A stretch of DNA of 64,000 nt from JBFMFR01 sp040752025 (GTDB lineage Bacteria; Chloroflexota; Anaerolineae; Anaerolineales; UBA4823), in contig JBFMFR010000039.1 of the NCBI GenBank assembly GCA_040752025.1, forward strand, positions 7,559 through 71,558, written 5' to 3'. Position numbers and translations under genes: made by a program. Below the pieces are notes generated by a model. The model was not told the DNA's origin and did no database searches. It saw only the letters and a list, made by a program, of their open reading frames with translations. Below are positions 46,526 to 55,317 of this stretch, one piece after another. Each line of letters opens with the position of its first letter. Position 1 is the first letter of the stretch.

Positions 46526-47474
46526 GCTGGCCTCCTTGCACGATCTGCATAAAGATCTCTTCCAACTCGTACTTCTTGCGCCCAAACCGATTGACCACCA
46601 GGTCCGGGTCCTCCAGAAGCAAACGCAGCAAGCGCGTCTCGGCGGCGGCCTCGTCGCTTACGCTGACCACCCAGCGGGCGGCCTCGCTGGCGGACAACGC
46701 CTGCACACCGGTAACCCAGTCCTGGGCCGTCAGCCGGCTCTCGGCCGCGGCCAGGTCGCCTTTCAGAGCCACTTCATAGACAATCCCACCACTCCCTGCC
46801 AGCAAGGCCTCAATCGGACCCTGGCTGACCAACTCGCCCCGGTTCAGGATGGCAACTGTGTCGCTGATCTGCTGAACATCGTCCAGGATATGGGTGGAAT
46901 AAAACACGGTGGTGTGCTTGCGCAGCCGTTCGAGCACTTCGAGCACATCATGACGGCCTAACGGGTCGAGTGAGGCGGCTGGCTCATCCAGGATCAACAG
47001 GTCCGGGTAATTGACCTCGGCCTGAGCGATCCCCAGGCGCTGCCGCTCACCGCCAGAAAGGTTCTTCACGGGGCGATCGGCTTTGTCGATCATGCCCACC
47101 AGTTCGAGCATTTCGCTGACCCGCTCAGCGATCAGCTTCTGCGGACCTTTGAAGTAGAAACGCGCCACGAAGTGCAGCATCTCCCGGGCGGTCATATGCT
47201 CATAGAAGCGCGGCTCCTGCGGCAGGTAACCGATGCGCGAGCGGATCTCGACGCTGTCGCGCCGGATATCCAGGCCGAATACCGACCCGCCTCCCGAAGT
47301 GGGCTGGATCAAACCGAGCAGCAGTTTCATCGTGGTGGTTTTCCCGGCTCCATTCGGGCCCAGGAAACCGAAGATCGAGTTGCTCGGCACGGACAGGTCC
47401 AATCCCTTCAGAGCCGTCACCTCCTTGTACTGCTTACCCAGGTTTTGAGTTTGAATGACAGGGGAACCAGGCAC
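46515..47474 (-). CDS. ABC-2-type transporter ATPase
   Basis: ATPase of 319 residues energising the neighbouring ABC-2 permease. Walker A is 'GPNGAGKTT' near 39-47, the signature 'LSGGERQRLGIAQA' near 140 and Walker B 'LLILDEPAASLDP' near 158. The extra C-terminal ~90 residues are the accessory domain common in ABC-2 export ATPases. The start at 47474 follows GAGAGTG. The permease start codon lies inside its last codons. Confidence 0.92.
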   Translation of the reverse strand: MPGSPVIQTQNLGKQYKEVTALKGLDLSVPSNSIFGFLGPNGAGKTTTMKLLLGLIQPTSGGGSVFGLDIRRDSVEIRSRIGYLPQEPRFYEHMTAREMLHFVARFYFKGPQKLIAERVSEMLELVGMIDKADRPVKNLSGGERQRLGIAQAEVNYPDLLILDEPAASLDPLGRHDVLEVLERLRKHTTVFYSTHILDDVQQISDTVAILNRGELVSQGPIEALLAGSGGIVYEVALKGDLAAAESRLTAQDWVTGVQALSASEAARWVVSVSDEAAAETRLLRLLLEDPDLVVNRFGRKKYELEEIFMQIVQGGQHGG

Positions 47475-47540
47475 GATGACACTCTCCTTTCAATCGAAAA
47501 AGTAATTATAGCCGCACTTCGCCCTTTGGCCCAAGCAACT

Positions 47541-50500
47541 TCAAGAACCGCCTGGCCTGACGACGAAGGGCAAGTAGAGAGTCGAGCCACAGGATGCGCC
47601 GCTGGTAAACTGCCACCAGCTCCCGCCATCAGCGGATACCGAACTGGAGGCGTTGCGAGACCGCACCTGCCAGAAATAAGTCGTGTTATCCGCCAGATCG
47701 ATCAGCGTTGCGCTGGTATTGGCGCCATTGGGCCGCCAGAGACCATTGCAGACAGCGTTGTTGGTAGTGTCATAACAATATTCGTAGCTGGCCGCACCAC
47801 TGCTGGCCTGCCACACCAGGGGCAGCGGGCCGCACAAATTGCCGGTGGCGTTTAGTGGGCCAATCTTGCTAAAGCCCTCGGGCGGAGCAAGCCGGGTGGT
47901 GAAATGCCGCCAGGCGCCGCCATCGGCCTCGACCAGGCCTGTGCTGTTGCGAGCGCTCACCTGCCAGAAATAGGTGGTAGCGTAATCCAAACCGCTCAAT
48001 CCAATGCTGGTGCTGCTCGCGCTGCTGTGCCAATCGCTATCACAAAGATCGTTATCATCGGTATCCCAGCAGACCTCATAACTGCTGGCGGCGCGGCTGC
48101 TGCCCCAATGCAGTGTAGGAGACAGCGCCAGGTTGCTGGCGCCATCCACCGGACCGATCTTTTCGAACGGGTCAGGCGGGCTGACCTGAGTGATGAAACG
48201 CCACCAGACGCGGCCGTCTGCATCCCGAAATCCGCTGCCGTTCTCGGCCTGCACCTGCCAGTAGTAAGTCACGCCGTAGCTCAATCCGCTGACCAGCGCG
48301 CTGGTGCTCCCGCCAGCACTGATCCAGCCGCCATCGCAAAGATCGTTGCGGGTCGTGTCGATGCAATAGCGATAACTGCTGGCGCCAACGCTGCCCTGCC
48401 AGCTAAGCGCCAGGCTGGTGGAGATGTTCGAGGATAAGTCGGAAGGAAGCAGCTTATTGAAAGCAGCCGGTAAGCAGGAACTCACCGCCAATCCAAGTTG
48501 ATATTCAGGGACAACGTGATCGTTGCCCTTTTCATCCACCTTGATGTAATAGGTGCCCGGTGGGAGCGCATCGACCGCGCATAACCGGTCGATGCGGGCG
48601 TAGTTCCCCTCACCCGAGTCGTCATCCCATTCGATCTCAGACAGGCCGCCCGGCCCGCTGGCGTACAACCAAAGGCGCGTATCGTACCCGGCGGAACCGG
48701 AGGTCTCAATGGTTACCTGCGAGTTCTCGTCCAGGCTGAACATGGCCCAGTCCACGTCTGAAGCCGGCAGGATGCTGTGCGCCTGCGGCGATCCAGGCAC
48801 CAGCCAGGCAGCCTGGCCTGAGGCATTATTGGGCTCATAGGCATCGCCAGTGGTAAAGCGCCACCAGGCGCCGCCATCTGCTTCCAGGTCACCGCTGTCG
48901 TTGGAGGCATACACCTGCCAAAAATAAGCAGCGTTGGGAGCCAAACCGCTCAAATCTACGCTGGTATAGCTGCCATTGTCGTGCCAGATCGTTTCGCAGG
49001 TCGCGCCGGGAGTGGTATCGTAACAATAGGTGTAACTGGCTGCGCCGACGCTAGCTTGCCAGCTAAGGGTCAGGGCAGTGGCTGTACCGCCGGCCTGATC
49101 GGAGGGGGCGAGCTTGCCAAAAACACCAGGCTCGCAAGAACTGACCGCCAGGCTGAGCTGGTAGCTGGGCACCTGGTTGTTGTTGCCCCACTCATCTACC
49201 TTGACGTAGTAAGTGCCAGGCGCCAGGGACTGGCTGCCGCACAGCCTGTCAATGAATGAGTAGTTGCCCACGCCGCCATCGTCATTGTATTCTACCTGGT
49301 TCAGGCTGCCATCGTACAACCACAGGCGCGTGTTGTAGCCAGCAGGGCCAGAGGTTACCAGAATCACCTGTGAATTAGCAGCCAGGTTAAACATCGCCCA
49401 ATCCACATCGTTGGCAGGCACAATACTGTGCGTTTGCGACGAACCCGGAGAAATCAAACTGGCCTGAGCGGAGGTATTGTCGGACTCATACTTATCGCTG
49501 GCCGTTGGTCCGATGGAGAACTGCCACCAGACGCCAGCATTGGCATCGGTGGCCCCGAGGGCATTGCGGGCGCGCACCTGCCAATAATACGTGCTGCCCG
49601 AGAGCAGGCCGTTGAGGCTGGCGCTGGTATTGTCGGTAACGATCCAACTGCCAGCGCACATGCTATCGTTGGTAAGATCGTAACAATACTCGTAGCTGGT
49701 CGCCCCGCTGCTGGGCTGCCAATAAAGATTCAGGCTGGTGGGCTGGTTCGCCGATAGGTGCTCGGGCCCGCTCTTGGCAAACGCGCCCGGCAGGGCCGCC
49801 TGGGTGCTGAAACGCCACCAGACGCCGCCATCCGCCAGGGTGAGGCCATGCACATTGCGAGCGCGCACCTGCCAGTAGTAGTCCGTGACGCCGCTCAAAC
49901 CACTCAAAAGCACATTGGTGCTGGCGCCGACGTTGATCCAACCGGCGTCGCAAGCTTCGTTATCCAAGGTGTCAAGACAATATTCGTACGAATCCGCTGC
50001 GCTGCTGCCGTTCCAGGAGAGCGCCGGGTTGGTGGTCACACCGGTCGCCCCATCTACTGGACCAACCTTGGTAAAGCCATCCGGCGGGCTGGACTGGACC
50101 GTGAAACGCCACCAACTGCCGCCATCTGCAAGCGCTGCCCCTACGGGATTGACAGCACGCACCTGCCAATAAACTGTAGCGCCGGAACTCAAGCCGCTCA
50201 AAGCCGCGCTGGTGTCGCCCGTACTGTGCCAGGTGGTGTTGCAAATGCCATCGTTGAAGGCGTCGTAGCAATATTCGTAAGAGACCGCACCCGTGCTGGG
50301 CTGCCAGGACAGCGACAGGTTGGCAGGCAAGTCGACTGCGCCGTTCGCCGGTCCATTCTTGGCAAAGTTAGCTGGCTGGCAGGCATGAGTCGCTGCCGAA
50401 GCCAGGTTGCTGTACTCCGAGAATTGACCGTCGCCGCTGCGATAGGCGCGTATGCGGTAGTCATAGCCCGTCCCGCAATCCCGGTCCACATCCGAGTAAC

Positions 50501-51950
50501 CGGTCGCACCGGCTGCCAGTGTGACCACACCCACCCAATCGCCTTGACCAGCCAGAGAGCGCTCGAGGATAAAGCCCGATTCGGTGACGGCATGATCCTG
50601 CCAGGTGAGGTCGATCTGCGTCTGCGAGATGGGTGCGGCCAACAGGCTGTCTGGCGCGGCCGGGGAGGCGCACTGGGCATAATCTACATTGTGCTGGTGA
50701 AAGACCAGCCAGGCGCTGTAACAATCCCCCCAATCACTGAGGTACTGGTTGTAATAGGTCGCGACCAAGTCCGGATCGTGGTTGGCAAGCGTCTGGACAA
50801 TGTGCGAAAAGCCCGAATCCGTGGAGCCTTCGCGCTCGCTCCATAAATCCCACAAGATAGCGCCAAAGGTCCACTCAGAGCGATCGCAGGCGGCAAATTC
50901 ACCGTCATCCCGCGAGAGATCGCGCGGTTCAGCACCTGCGCCCCAATAGAAATGGGGATCATCCAGGATGCGGGCCGGCAAGAAGCGCGCCCAACCTTCA
51001 GCCAACCCATCGGCAGAAGCCAGGTTGCTGCAGCCGCCATGCGGACCATCGCCATCGTCCAAGGGCGGAAGGCTGCCACCGCGCATGAAATAGAGCAGCG
51101 CATGGGCGTACTGATAGATAATCTCGCTGGTGGGCTCAAAAGCCAGGTAATCATTATCCCAGGCAGGGTAATCGATCGTGCTGCCCCAAAAACTGGGCTC
51201 ACCCGTAGATCCCAGATCGATCAGGGCGACTACAGGGTCGGGAGTGAAAGCGGCGCAATCGCGCAGGTAAGCATAAGTGCGGCTCAGATCGTCATAGATG
51301 TGCGCGGCTTCATCCGCCGAGGTGTCCGGTGTACCCAGACTGGGTGCAGTGACCAATGTCAGCGTATCCGTGCCGGGCAGCACCAGCAAGCGCTGGCTTT
51401 CTGTTTCGGCCAGCGCATCCCCCATGTGCGTGCGTTCCATGACCGTCAGCCGGGTGCTGCCAACTAAGCTAACACCATCGCCACCATCATAAAACACATA
51501 ACGCAGCTTGAAATACACATTCTTGCCTGCGCCAACCTCGACATTGCCGAAATCGAAATAGCCGGAGTCATCGCTGTGATGCCAGGCGCCGTCCTGGATG
51601 TAATTCGCCTCCCGGTCCAGGCCGCAATGGGCGGCGCTGGTGGCCTCCACGGTGTGCAACGCGCCTCCCAATTGTACATCTGGTCCCAGGGGCACATCTT
51701 CCCACAACGCCACCTCGATGCCCCTGAGCGGATAAGCTCGCCCGTTCTGGTGAATGTAGGTAGCTGCCACACCCCGGATGCGCGCCACACCATTGGGGAG
51801 GGCAGAATTCTCCATTGGGCCAGGGCTGGCATCCCGCAACGGCTGCGCCGAGACCAGGCGGCGCGCCCCATCCTGTGCCAACCTGATCGCACCTGCCAGA
51901 CATAAGAAAACCACCAGGTAAACACGCCAGAAAGCAGATTTTGCAGCCAC
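47541..51950 (-). CDS. Giant secreted protein with peptidase-like domain, FN3-like repeats and PPC domains
   Basis: Exported protein of 1,469 residues. A signal peptide lies at ~5-30. Residues ~40-430 form a domain resembling bacterial metallopeptidases of surface repeat proteins, but the expected H-E-x-x-H is altered to Y-Q-Y-A-H near 290, followed by 'LAEGWARF' near 323, so catalysis may be lost. A classic FN3 domain (~440-525) is followed by seven FN3-like repeats with the pattern 'LSWxxSxGAxSYEYCYD' and 'YWQVRARN', interrupted by two pre-peptidase C-terminal (PPC) domains with 'DVDWAMF' and 'GTYYVKVDE'. It starts with GTG after GGGAGAGG. Likely an adhesin or extracellular enzyme scaffold. 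Confidence 0.85.
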   Translation of the reverse strand: MAAKSAFWRVYLVVFLCLAGAIRLAQDGARRLVSAQPLRDASPGPMENSALPNGVARIRGVAATYIHQNGRAYPLRGIEVALWEDVPLGPDVQLGGALHTVEATSAAHCGLDREANYIQDGAWHHSDDSGYFDFGNVEVGAGKNVYFKLRYVFYDGGDGVSLVGSTRLTVMERTHMGDALAETESQRLLVLPGTDTLTLVTAPSLGTPDTSADEAAHIYDDLSRTYAYLRDCAAFTPDPVVALIDLGSTGEPSFWGSTIDYPAWDNDYLAFEPTSEIIYQYAHALLYFMRGGSLPPLDDGDGPHGGCSNLASADGLAEGWARFLPARILDDPHFYWGAGAEPRDLSRDDGEFAACDRSEWTFGAILWDLWSEREGSTDSGFSHIVQTLANHDPDLVATYYNQYLSDWGDCYSAWLVFHQHNVDYAQCASPAAPDSLLAAPISQTQIDLTWQDHAVTESGFILERSLAGQGDWVGVVTLAAGATGYSDVDRDCGTGYDYRIRAYRSGDGQFSEYSNLASAATHACQPANFAKNGPANGAVDLPANLSLSWQPSTGAVSYEYCYDAFNDGICNTTWHSTGDTSAALSGLSSGATVYWQVRAVNPVGAALADGGSWWRFTVQSSPPDGFTKVGPVDGATGVTTNPALSWNGSSAADSYEYCLDTLDNEACDAGWINVGASTNVLLSGLSGVTDYYWQVRARNVHGLTLADGGVWWRFSTQAALPGAFAKSGPEHLSANQPTSLNLYWQPSSGATSYEYCYDLTNDSMCAGSWIVTDNTSASLNGLLSGSTYYWQVRARNALGATDANAGVWWQFSIGPTASDKYESDNTSAQASLISPGSSQTHSIVPANDVDWAMFNLAANSQVILVTSGPAGYNTRLWLYDGSLNQVEYNDDGGVGNYSFIDRLCGSQSLAPGTYYVKVDEWGNNNQVPSYQLSLAVSSCEPGVFGKLAPSDQAGGTATALTLSWQASVGAASYTYCYDTTPGATCETIWHDNGSYTSVDLSGLAPNAAYFWQVYASNDSGDLEADGGAWWRFTTGDAYEPNNASGQAAWLVPGSPQAHSILPASDVDWAMFSLDENSQVTIETSGSAGYDTRLWLYASGPGGLSEIEWDDDSGEGNYARIDRLCAVDALPPGTYYIKVDEKGNDHVVPEYQLGLAVSSCLPAAFNKLLPSDLSSNISTSLALSWQGSVGASSYRYCIDTTRNDLCDGGWISAGGSTSALVSGLSYGVTYYWQVQAENGSGFRDADGRVWWRFITQVSPPDPFEKIGPVDGASNLALSPTLHWGSSRAASSYEVCWDTDDNDLCDSDWHSSASSTSIGLSGLDYATTYFWQVSARNSTGLVEADGGAWRHFTTRLAPPEGFSKIGPLNATGNLCGPLPLVWQASSGAASYEYCYDTTNNAVCNGLWRPNGANTSATLIDLADNTTYFWQVRSRNASSSVSADGGSWWQFTSGASCGSTLYLPFVVRPGGS

Positions 51951-52096
51951 GTCACCTCTCCCTCGAAAACCGGCGCCGAAAGCCGAGCGGTACTTGAAAG
52001 CAAATTCACTATAGCAAAATCTGCCCTTCCCGTCAACTATCTGATTTGATAACCTTCCCCCCTCCTGATCGCCTGGAAAACCAGTTTAGCCCGGGT

Positions 52097-52771
52097 CTAC
52101 AGTACCATCCCCATGCGGCAGTAAGCCACGCGCTGCTGGAAACCCGCTGCTTCGCAGGCTTCCAGCAGCGCCTCATTCCACTGTGGAACTGTGCACTCCA
52201 CGCGCAATCCCGGACCGTAATGCAGAACACCGCGCAGCGCGGAGGCGACCATGTACGCCGCCAGGGCAGCGTGCGCCGGGTCGAGTGCGAGGCGCACCTG
52301 GTTCAAGCCTTTACCGCGCCGGGAAGCCGAATAGCCATAGCGCCCCACGATCTGGCCATCCTCCACGGTGCGCAGGATGTAATCTTCATCGTAGGTGCCT
52401 TCGGCTGCCAGGAGCACCGGCCTCAGCAAGCGCATCACCCCTGGGCGGCGGAAGCGCCTCTCTTCAATGGGTTCGTATTTGAGCAAACCAGGCGGAGAAA
52501 TGCGCTGCTCCAATTCCATGCGCGACCGCCAGTCAAAAGGCTCCAAGGGAGCGCAGGCATAGCCGGCTGGCAGAACAGGCTCCGGGAGGGATTCGGCGGT
52601 TAAATTTTCTGGCTTGAACTCCAGATCGACGCTGCTGCTATAGTGCTCGAAGCCAAGCTGCTGGTAAAGCGTGAAGGCTGGCAGGTTCCCATCGATCACA
52701 TCCAGGGTGAGGCGCTTACCCCCGCGCTGGTCGACCAATTCGAGGGTCGCCTCGAGCAGCTTACGGCAATT
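52097..52771 (-). pseudogene. 5'-truncated two-domain GNAT acetyltransferase
   Basis: The open frame begins inside motif A of a GNAT domain: residues 'CRKLLEATLELVDQRGGKR' and 'NLPAFTLYQQLGF' are the end of an acetyl-CoA-binding fold, but an in-frame TAG at 52772-52774 cuts off everything upstream. A complete second GNAT domain follows ('AAEGTYDEDYIL', 'NEALLEACEAAGF'). The normal N-terminal ~90 residues cannot be found in the 60 bases before the next gene. A TTG at 52738 could initiate a 213-residue product, but it would lack the first strand set. Best read as a deletion remnant of a GNAT like those at 27857 and 33846. Confidence 0.7.
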
Positions 52772-52831
52772 CTAGCAAGCGCAGTGCCATGTTTGTGTCT
52801 CCTAGTGAGGAAGATCGAGAACGCCGCTTCT

Positions 52832-53605
52832 CTAATCGTCTGCGAGGTGTTTTTCTAAAAAGACGGCCTCGTCCAGCATGCCGTGGCGGCGGTAGAACTC
52901 CAGCGCTTCGGAATTATCCGGCATGACGCTGACAGACACTTCCTCAACACCCCAGGCCTCCATCTTCTCCATCAGGTATTCCAACAGAACACCGCCTATA
53001 CCACGGCTGCGATGGCTTGCCTGCACCACCAATTCTTCGATCAGGCAACCGTAGCCGGCGTGATACAGGTTGGGGCGCAGCGAGTAACTCAGCAGTCCGA
53101 TCACCTGGCCGGAATCCTCCGCCAGCAGCACAAAATCCTCGGGCAGACCCAGGTATTCGAGGACATAAGCTTCGCTGATCGGGCTTTGCTCATCGATACT
53201 GCTGGCGAGTTCCTGGATCAGACTCGCAATGCTGGCCGCATCCGCCGGACGCGCCTCACGGATGGTTATGCCTTGCACTTCGACATGGCTGGCCGGCACC
53301 CAGCCCTCCTGCCCCTGGCGGTCAGTGGCCCAATACCAGCCGCTTTCGTGCTCGTGCAGGTTGAGCTCTTCGCCTGCCTGGACGGTCAGCTCGGTAGTGG
53401 CATAGTCCCGCAAAGCAATCCCCTGCTCGCCGGCGATCCTGAGGAAATTCTCCGGCGCCCAGCGGCTCTCCCCTGCAACGTTGGTGCACCAGATCCAACC
53501 CGGCCATTCGTCGTCCCTCCTGCCCAGTTTCAGCGCTTCACCTTTGACAATGGTCAACGGGTCGAGGAACGCGGCTGAATAAGCTTGTATAACGATACCT
53601 TTCAC
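52832..53605 (-). CDS. GNAT acetyltransferase with two N-terminal SH3-like domains
   Basis: Protein of 257 residues. Residues 1-112 hold two tandem SH3-like barrels ('GEALKLGRRDDEWPGWIWC' and 'GEELNLHEHESGWYWATD', each ending in a 'GWVP'-like or 'RWAP' segment), a rare N-terminal addition. Residues 113-257 form a GNAT domain with motif A 'SHRSRGIGGVLLEYLMEKM' near 203-221 and 'NSEALEFYRRHGM'. The start is GTG at 53605 after GGAGG. The SH3 part may bind cell wall or a protein partner. It is divergent from the tup operon. Confidence 0.85.
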   Translation of the reverse strand: MKGIVIQAYSAAFLDPLTIVKGEALKLGRRDDEWPGWIWCTNVAGESRWAPENFLRIAGEQGIALRDYATTELTVQAGEELNLHEHESGWYWATDRQGQEGWVPASHVEVQGITIREARPADAASIASLIQELASSIDEQSPISEAYVLEYLGLPEDFVLLAEDSGQVIGLLSYSLRPNLYHAGYGCLIEELVVQASHRSRGIGGVLLEYLMEKMEAWGVEEVSVSVMPDNSEALEFYRRHGMLDEAVFLEKHLADD

Positions 53606-53753
53606 ACTGCCTCCATTTCAGTTTTCCAATGCTTTGTTATGCACTGCCCTGGCTATCTATTTTAGCCTATTTCCATCGTACGCAGTTCGCTTAAGATACT
53701 TTCCTGTGCACACGCAGGTTCAGCGCCTGCCAGATTCTAGCATAGTGCCCATC

Positions 53754-53782
53754 TGGACATCACCCCAAATCCATACTATACT
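53754..53782 (+). promoter_or_regulatory. Promoter of the tupBCA operon
   Basis: TGGACA at 53754-53759 and TATACT at 53777-53782 are separated by 17 bases, with tupB starting 40 bases later. The leader contains GTGCCGGTACAAA, which may carry regulatory symmetry. The rest of the 53606-53822 interval shows no gene. Confidence 0.55.
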
Positions 53783-53822
53783 TGTGCCGGTACAAATACA
53801 CAACTTTCTTCGATGAGTCAGA

Positions 53823-54485
53823 ATGCTTTCAAATCTAACCGAGATCGTCCTGCTATCCCTGCAAATCTCCGGGACCGCGCTGGTATTCAGCACCCTGATC
53901 GGCGTACCCCTGGGAGTGGTGATGGGCCTGGCGCGCTTCTTCGGGCGCCGCTTCATCGTGGCGCTGCTATATACCGGCATGGGCTTTCCACCGGTGGTAA
54001 TCGGCCTGTTGGTTTACCTGCTGCTTTCACGCAGCGGGCCATTGGGCCGCCTGAACCTGGCCTTTATCCCTGAATTATTCACGCCCGGTGCGATGATCGT
54101 AGCGCAAACCATCATCGCTTTCCCCCTGGTCGCCGGCTTCACCATGGCGGCGGTGATGAGCGTAGACCCACAACTGCACCAGCAAGTGTTATCGCTGGGT
54201 GCCACCAAACGCCAGGCAGCCTGGACAGTACTGTGGGAGGCGCGCCTGGGTGTGGTCGTTTCGATCGTCGCCGGGCTGGGCAGCATCATTTCCGAGGTTG
54301 GCGCAGTGATGCTGGTAGGAGGCAACATCGCTCACAGCACACGCGTCATGACCACTGCCATCGTATTGGAAACCCGCAAGGGCAACTTCGACCTGGCGCT
54401 GGCCCTGGGAGGCTTCTTGCTGCTGCTCTCATTCCTGATCAACCTGGCGATGCTGCGCCTGCAAGGGAGGGCCCTGGATGAGTGA
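53823..54485 (+). CDS. tupB: Tungstate ABC transporter permease
   Basis: Inner-membrane permease of 220 residues with about five helices. The MetI-type loop 'VDPQLHQQVLSLGATKRQAAWTVLWE' (near 118-143, split here) contains the 'EAA'-equivalent that docks the ATPase. The size and the 'GMGFPPVVIGLLVYLLLSRSGPLG' region match TupB of the tungstate-specific TupABC system. The start at 53823 lacks a clear ribosome-binding site. Its last eight bases overlap tupC, and tupA follows, so the operon is complete. Confidence 0.87.
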   Translation: MLSNLTEIVLLSLQISGTALVFSTLIGVPLGVVMGLARFFGRRFIVALLYTGMGFPPVVIGLLVYLLLSRSGPLGRLNLAFIPELFTPGAMIVAQTIIAFPLVAGFTMAAVMSVDPQLHQQVLSLGATKRQAAWTVLWEARLGVVVSIVAGLGSIISEVGAVMLVGGNIAHSTRVMTTAIVLETRKGNFDLALALGGFLLLLSFLINLAMLRLQGRALDE

Positions 54486-55215
54486 AAACCAGCCCGTCTA
54501 CCAGGTACGCGATTTGCAGAAGAACTACAACGAGCGCACGGTTTTAGCGCTCGAGTCTCTGGATGTATATCCCGGCGAGATCCTGGCGCTGGTGGGGCCC
54601 AGCGGAGCTGGCAAGAGCACCCTGCTGCGCCTGCTCAACTTTCTGGAAGCCCCCAGCCAGGGATTCATTGAATTTCAGGGGGCGCGCTTCGAACCCGGGC
54701 AGGAAATGCCCCTGGCCCAGCGCCGCCGGGTTACCACGGTTTTCCAGCGCCCGATGCTGCTCAACCAGAGCGTAATCGACAACGTGACCTACGGGCTGCG
54801 CCTGCGCGGCGAGCGCAAGGCGCTCGATCTGGCCCGCCAGGCATTGACCCAGGTTGGACTAGAGGGTATGCAGGGCCAGCGCGCCCGTTCGCTCTCTGGA
54901 GGCGAAGCACAGCGCGTGGCGCTCGCCAGGGCCATCGTGCTGAAACCAGCAGTCTTGCTGCTGGACGAGCCTACCGCAAACCTGGATCCCTACAACGTTG
55001 GACTGATCGAAGACATCGTTCGCCAGGCCAACCGACGCCAGGAAGTCACGGTTGTGCTGGTGACCCACAATGTTTTCCAAGCCCGCCGCCTGGCCCACCG
55101 GGTAGCTTTTCTACTTTCAGGGAAACTGGTAGAAGTCGCCGAGGTGGAGCCATTCTTTCAATCGCCCCAGGATGAACGCACACGCGCCTTCACGCAGGGC
55201 GAAATGGTGTATTGA
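54478..55215 (+). CDS. tupC: Tungstate ABC transporter ATPase
   Basis: ATPase of 245 residues energising TupB. Walker A 'GPSGAGKST' near 37-45, signature 'SLSGGEAQRVALARAI' near 139, Walker B 'VLLLDEPTANLDP' near 160 and the H-loop 'VLVTHNVFQARRL' near 194. The start overlaps tupB by eight bases. The gene is followed 102 bases later by tupA, behind a repeat-containing leader. Confidence 0.9.
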   Translation: MSENQPVYQVRDLQKNYNERTVLALESLDVYPGEILALVGPSGAGKSTLLRLLNFLEAPSQGFIEFQGARFEPGQEMPLAQRRRVTTVFQRPMLLNQSVIDNVTYGLRLRGERKALDLARQALTQVGLEGMQGQRARSLSGGEAQRVALARAIVLKPAVLLLDEPTANLDPYNVGLIEDIVRQANRRQEVTVVLVTHNVFQARRLAHRVAFLLSGKLVEVAEVEPFFQSPQDERTRAFTQGEMVY

Positions 55216-55247
55216 GATAGCCCGTGTATTCGGGTTGATCAAAATAA

Positions 55248-55290
55248 CCTGCAAAGTGGCCGAAATCGGCGCCGAAATCGGCAGTGCAGG
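55248..55290 (+). promoter_or_regulatory. Repeat-bearing hairpin in the tupA leader
   Basis: Two adjacent 12-base copies of GCCGAAATCGGC (55259-55270 and 55271-55282), each nearly self-complementary, are enclosed by CCTGCA (55248-55253) and TGCAGG (55285-55290). The element lies between tupC and tupA, where differential expression of the binding protein is common. It could be an operator or an mRNA-stability hairpin. Confidence 0.5.
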
Positions 55291-55317
55291 AATCTAAGTG
55301 AGAGCGAGGAGAAAAGC

